From Thermoplasmatales archaeon (GTDB lineage Archaea; Thermoplasmatota; JASEFT01; JAUWIS01), in the NCBI GenBank assembly GCA_030019485.1, contig JASEEW010000090.1:1-7354 (forward strand): a DNA stretch of 7,354 nt. Direction: 5' to 3'. The notes under the pieces were generated by a model. The model was not told the origin of the DNA. It saw only the letters and a program-made list of their open reading frames with translations, and ran no database searches. Numbering within the stretch: the first letter of the stretch is position 1; every line of letters begins with the position of its first letter. A program made the translations under genes and the position numbers. Positions 6,401 through 7,354 of the stretch are shown one piece after another.

Positions 6401-7065
6401 TCCTTATACTTTAATGCGCCTTCCCTGTCCCTTTCCAGGGATTTCAGATGCCCTTTAATTTCCTTCAGTATGATGCCTATTCTTTCCATGTTCTGCTCTA
6501 CTTCTACCTTTTTTCCATCAGCCTTTTCAATGTCAGAGTCAAATTTTGTTATGCCTGCAATATCATCTATGATTCTTCTCCTCTCCAGATTACTCATTTC
6601 TGTGACCGCGTTAATGTACCCCTGCTGGACAAAATTGTATCCATCCGCAGAAATATGGGCGTGCGCAAGCAATGTCTCAAACTCTGTGAGTGAGGAGCCC
6701 TTGCCGTTTACATAAAAATAAGAGTAATAGTTTTCAGGGTTGTTTGCATATTTCACAAGACGCGTAAGGCTCACTTCATTGCTGTCCAGCGGTATTGTTC
6801 TGTCAGAATTGTCAAAAACAAGGGAAACTTTGCAATACCCCGGCATTTTTCTGCCGTTGCCGCCGTTGAATATAAGGTCTGTGAGCTTGCCTGCCCTGAC
6901 AACCTTTGAACTCTTCGGTCCTAGAACAAAAAGGACTGCATCGCTAATATTTGACTTCCCTGATGCATTTGGACCTGTTACCGTAGTGAATCCTTGGAGG
7001 AAAGGTATCCTTGTTTTTTTCCCGAAAGATTTAAAATTCTCTAAAACAACCTCCTTCAGATACAA
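3469..7065 (-). CDS. smc: Chromosome segregation ATPase SMC
   Basis: 1198 residues from TTG 7065-7063, the usual SMC length. SMC dimerises at the hinge and, with ScpA and ScpB, makes the ATP-driven ring that compacts and segregates the chromosome. The N-terminal head begins (M)YLKEVVLENFKSFGKK, with Walker A GPNASGKSN at residues 31-39, LTDLIFNGG, and the Q-loop region NFVQQGYI followed by LERRRIIDDIAGITKFD. A coiled coil follows (about 165-505), then the hinge (about 525-670: GVHGAVAEL, FLPLNKM, the glycine-rich GGAMIGGS), then the returning coil (about 680-1000). The C-terminal head has signature LSGGQKSLTALALIFAIQ near 1093, Walker B FYVLDEVD near 1120, D-loop LDAVN and the switch region VSLRK. 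TTG was chosen for the strong Shine-Dalgarno AGGAGGTG 5 nt upstream and the family N-terminus. An in-frame ATG at 7137 would add 24 residues and is a credible leaderless start. The stop overlaps an ATG (ATGA). Confidence 0.97.
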   Translation of the reverse strand: MYLKEVVLENFKSFGKKTRIPFLQGFTTVTGPNASGKSNISDAVLFVLGPKSSKVVRAGKLTDLIFNGGNGRKMPGYCKVSLVFDNSDRTIPLDSNEVSLTRLVKYANNPENYYSYFYVNGKGSSLTEFETLLAHAHISADGYNFVQQGYINAVTEMSNLERRRIIDDIAGITKFDSDIEKADGKKVEVEQNMERIGIILKEIKGHLKSLERDREGALKYKELKDGLMRQKYQLCLRRKSSVENEIENLKNQINGYTKQKAEAEKKLGETKNEYENAERKLREIEDKIADRGGGEAKKIKEEIDELRATLVRAAEGINYSKDEIKRLKDERARTVIALDNVEKELRKVEKEKGRVEKELKNKEKTLNETQEKYKDVQALISKSDTESLSIQKILGEMKKEHEERQNVLKTLRIEKDVLSEKLQRLNSDIASAEESVKTYEAEIKDIAFKEKNLKKSFSAKADAVKKLQDELPLKKNEEENLLKQIKEIGLKITRLMNLRSQLNAELEAKESVSKGYTRAVKEILDARDRGELKGVHGAVAELGTPPKEYEDALSIAAGSRMQSIIVDTDADAAKAIAYLRQKKLGRATFLPLNKMMKGMATGKSLMVVKDKASLGFAIDLIKFDEKYRDAFWYVFGSTIIMKDLDAARKCMGGVRLVTLNGELLEAGGAMIGGSIEKHMKFSHGESEIDKVSRELREATQKQELLSSQLLAVREMINTIHGDLKKYEVEDSTVTMKITDLEVKHKDYQVKLNVLKGELEQKLNEKTENEKALLEKNRKIEENEKEIMRLDREKEEKGKLLLKSTTEELASMSKTLKNDVEALAEEERTLASQSKTLDTQIQIIQQRKQELIENETNVVKAISGHEEKIRAFINTKNECENKVNALMRVGQAMDEEMLSLNKKREKAYEDVVNLKNTLEKYSDKVDTYGNMASDLSRKIPSFEEKLAEIIGEMQNYPEPSKENMGEELPSVEYLKDAIHKSESVMASLEPVNMRALEDYDSQEKRKNELEEEIKHLIDQKKNLIKLAETLKSRKKEELLKVFDSVNENFKKIYPQLSTDTEAELVLENPENPFEGGLAIHIRPKEGRMLKLESLSGGQKSLTALALIFAIQRYEPSPFYVLDEVDMFLDAVNAEKIAQMIKNNSKYAQFIMVSLRKIILKEADHVYGVVKQSSGISNIIGNVNLSQIGEKGEINIGGAR

Positions 7066-7165
7066 TCTACCACCTCCTGAGCCCTTCTGCACCCTTGCAT
7101 TTCTTGAAATATCTGCCTGTGTTTGTTCACATCCCATCCCAAAACACAATATACATTGGTTATAT
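7066..7165 (-). other. Leader region of smc
   Basis: These are 100 bp between the stop of the upstream gene and the TTG of smc. On the minus strand it holds most of the TATA box, a likely transcription start around 7139, an ATG at 7137-7135 in frame with smc, a second out-of-frame ATG at 7132, and the Shine-Dalgarno. The smc frame is open through the whole leader. I see no riboswitch-like or hairpin structure. Confidence 0.5.
7071..7078 (-). promoter_or_regulatory. Strong ribosome binding site of smc
   Basis: AGGAGGTG on the minus strand, a full match to the anti-16S consensus, lies 5 nt before TTG 7065-7063. It decides in favour of the TTG, which also places the first residues at the conserved (M)YLKEVVLENFKSF start of SMC proteins. 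Confidence 0.8.
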
Positions 7166-7170
7166 TTAAA
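7161..7170 (-). promoter_or_regulatory. TATA box of the smc-scpA-scpB operon
   Basis: TTTAAATATA on the minus strand, preceded by CAGAAATC in the BRE position, is the best TATA match in the window. It overlaps the stop codon of the upstream gene, which suggests the operon has its own promoter in addition to any read-through. Its centre is about 28 nt before ATG 7137, the same spacing as the two leaderless genes at the left end, and implies a leader of about 75 nt if the TTG start is used. Confidence 0.6.
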
Positions 7171-7354
7171 GATTTCTGTTTCCGCCAAGCATTTCAGAGA
7201 TTCCTTTCAGTCTTTGAAGCTCAACCACTGCCAGTATTCTATTGTGTTTTTCTGACAGCTCAGACAGCTTTTTTGACATGTGTTCCTCCCTTTTTTTCTC
7301 CAAAGCCCTGAAACCTTTCAGTTTGTTTACAATTTTATCCCATTCAAAAATAAA
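7166..7354 (-). CDS. C-terminal end of an unrecognised protein (truncated by window edge)
   Basis: The minus strand from the right window edge is open for 62 codons and ends at TAA 7168-7166. The visible peptide begins FIFEWDKIVNKLKGFRALEK and ends LQRLKGISEMLGGNRNL. It is charged and helical, coiled-coil-like in the middle (EKKREEHMSKKLSELSEKH), with no domain I recognise. The protein start lies outside the window. An internal ATG at Met26 is preceded by GGGAGG and could in principle start a 37-residue protein, but the upstream codons look equally coding, so a longer gene is more likely. It runs in the same direction as smc, 100 bp upstream. Confidence 0.55.
   Translation of the reverse strand, partial: FIFEWDKIVNKLKGFRALEKKREEHMSKKLSELSEKHNRILAVVELQRLKGISEMLGGNRNL

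Noticed and set aside
7066..7188. Longest SMC reading frame starting at TTG 7188
   Set aside because: It starts within the upstream gene and before the operon's TATA box. The only plausible extended start is ATG 7137, reported as a finding.
6740..7255. 171-codon plus-strand open frame opposite the smc N-terminus and leader
   Set aside because: It runs antisense across the Walker A region, the smc promoter and the end of the upstream gene; the translated sequence resembles no family.

Overview
The window reads as chromosomal DNA of a euryarchaeon. The evidence is a recognisable archaeal translation initiation factor aIF1A at the left edge, a complete smc-scpA-scpB condensin operon, a COG1340-type archaeal coiled-coil protein, TATA-box promoters and anti-16S Shine-Dalgarno sites of the AGGAGGTG type. 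The SMC head sequences and the moderately AT-rich composition would suit a Thermoplasmata-like lineage, but that placement is an impression and not a demonstration.

Layout, left to right. Positions 1-197 (minus) hold the 5' two-thirds of the aIF1A gene, cut by the window edge. An 81-bp divergent intergenic region carries two back-to-back TATA boxes. Each lies about 28 nt from its ATG, so both flanking genes look leaderless. Positions 279-1025 (plus) encode a lipobox lipoprotein with one PKD domain and an unassigned C-terminal domain. Positions 1035-1889 (plus) encode a 284-residue, almost entirely coiled-coil protein that begins at or within 9 nt of the lipoprotein stop. It converges, with a single base between stop codons, on the condensin operon (minus): smc (7065-3469), a 63-codon ORF inside an inserted segment (3472-3281), scpA (3284-2409) and scpB (2412-1891). 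Every junction in this operon is a 4-nt stop/start overlap (ATGA, ATGA, TTGA). Positions 7354-7166 (minus) are the C-terminal 62 codons of an unrecognised protein.

SMC, ScpA and ScpB are expected to form the chromosome-compacting condensin ring. SMC gives the ATPase heads, long coiled-coil arm and hinge; ScpA is the kleisin bridging the heads; ScpB is its winged-helix partner.

The main oddity is at the smc/scpA junction. A 170-bp segment is flanked by perfect 18-bp direct repeats. Each repeat contains a Shine-Dalgarno sequence, the last codons of smc and the ATGA overlap. The inserted segment carries degenerate 7-bp repeats, inverted repeats and no transposase. It stays open in the one frame that connects the two ATGA junctions, so the translational coupling chain appears intact. 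A second point is that smc has two credible starts: a strong SD/TTG start, and an in-frame ATG 24 codons upstream placed exactly where a leaderless start would be. No rRNA, tRNA or CRISPR array was seen.
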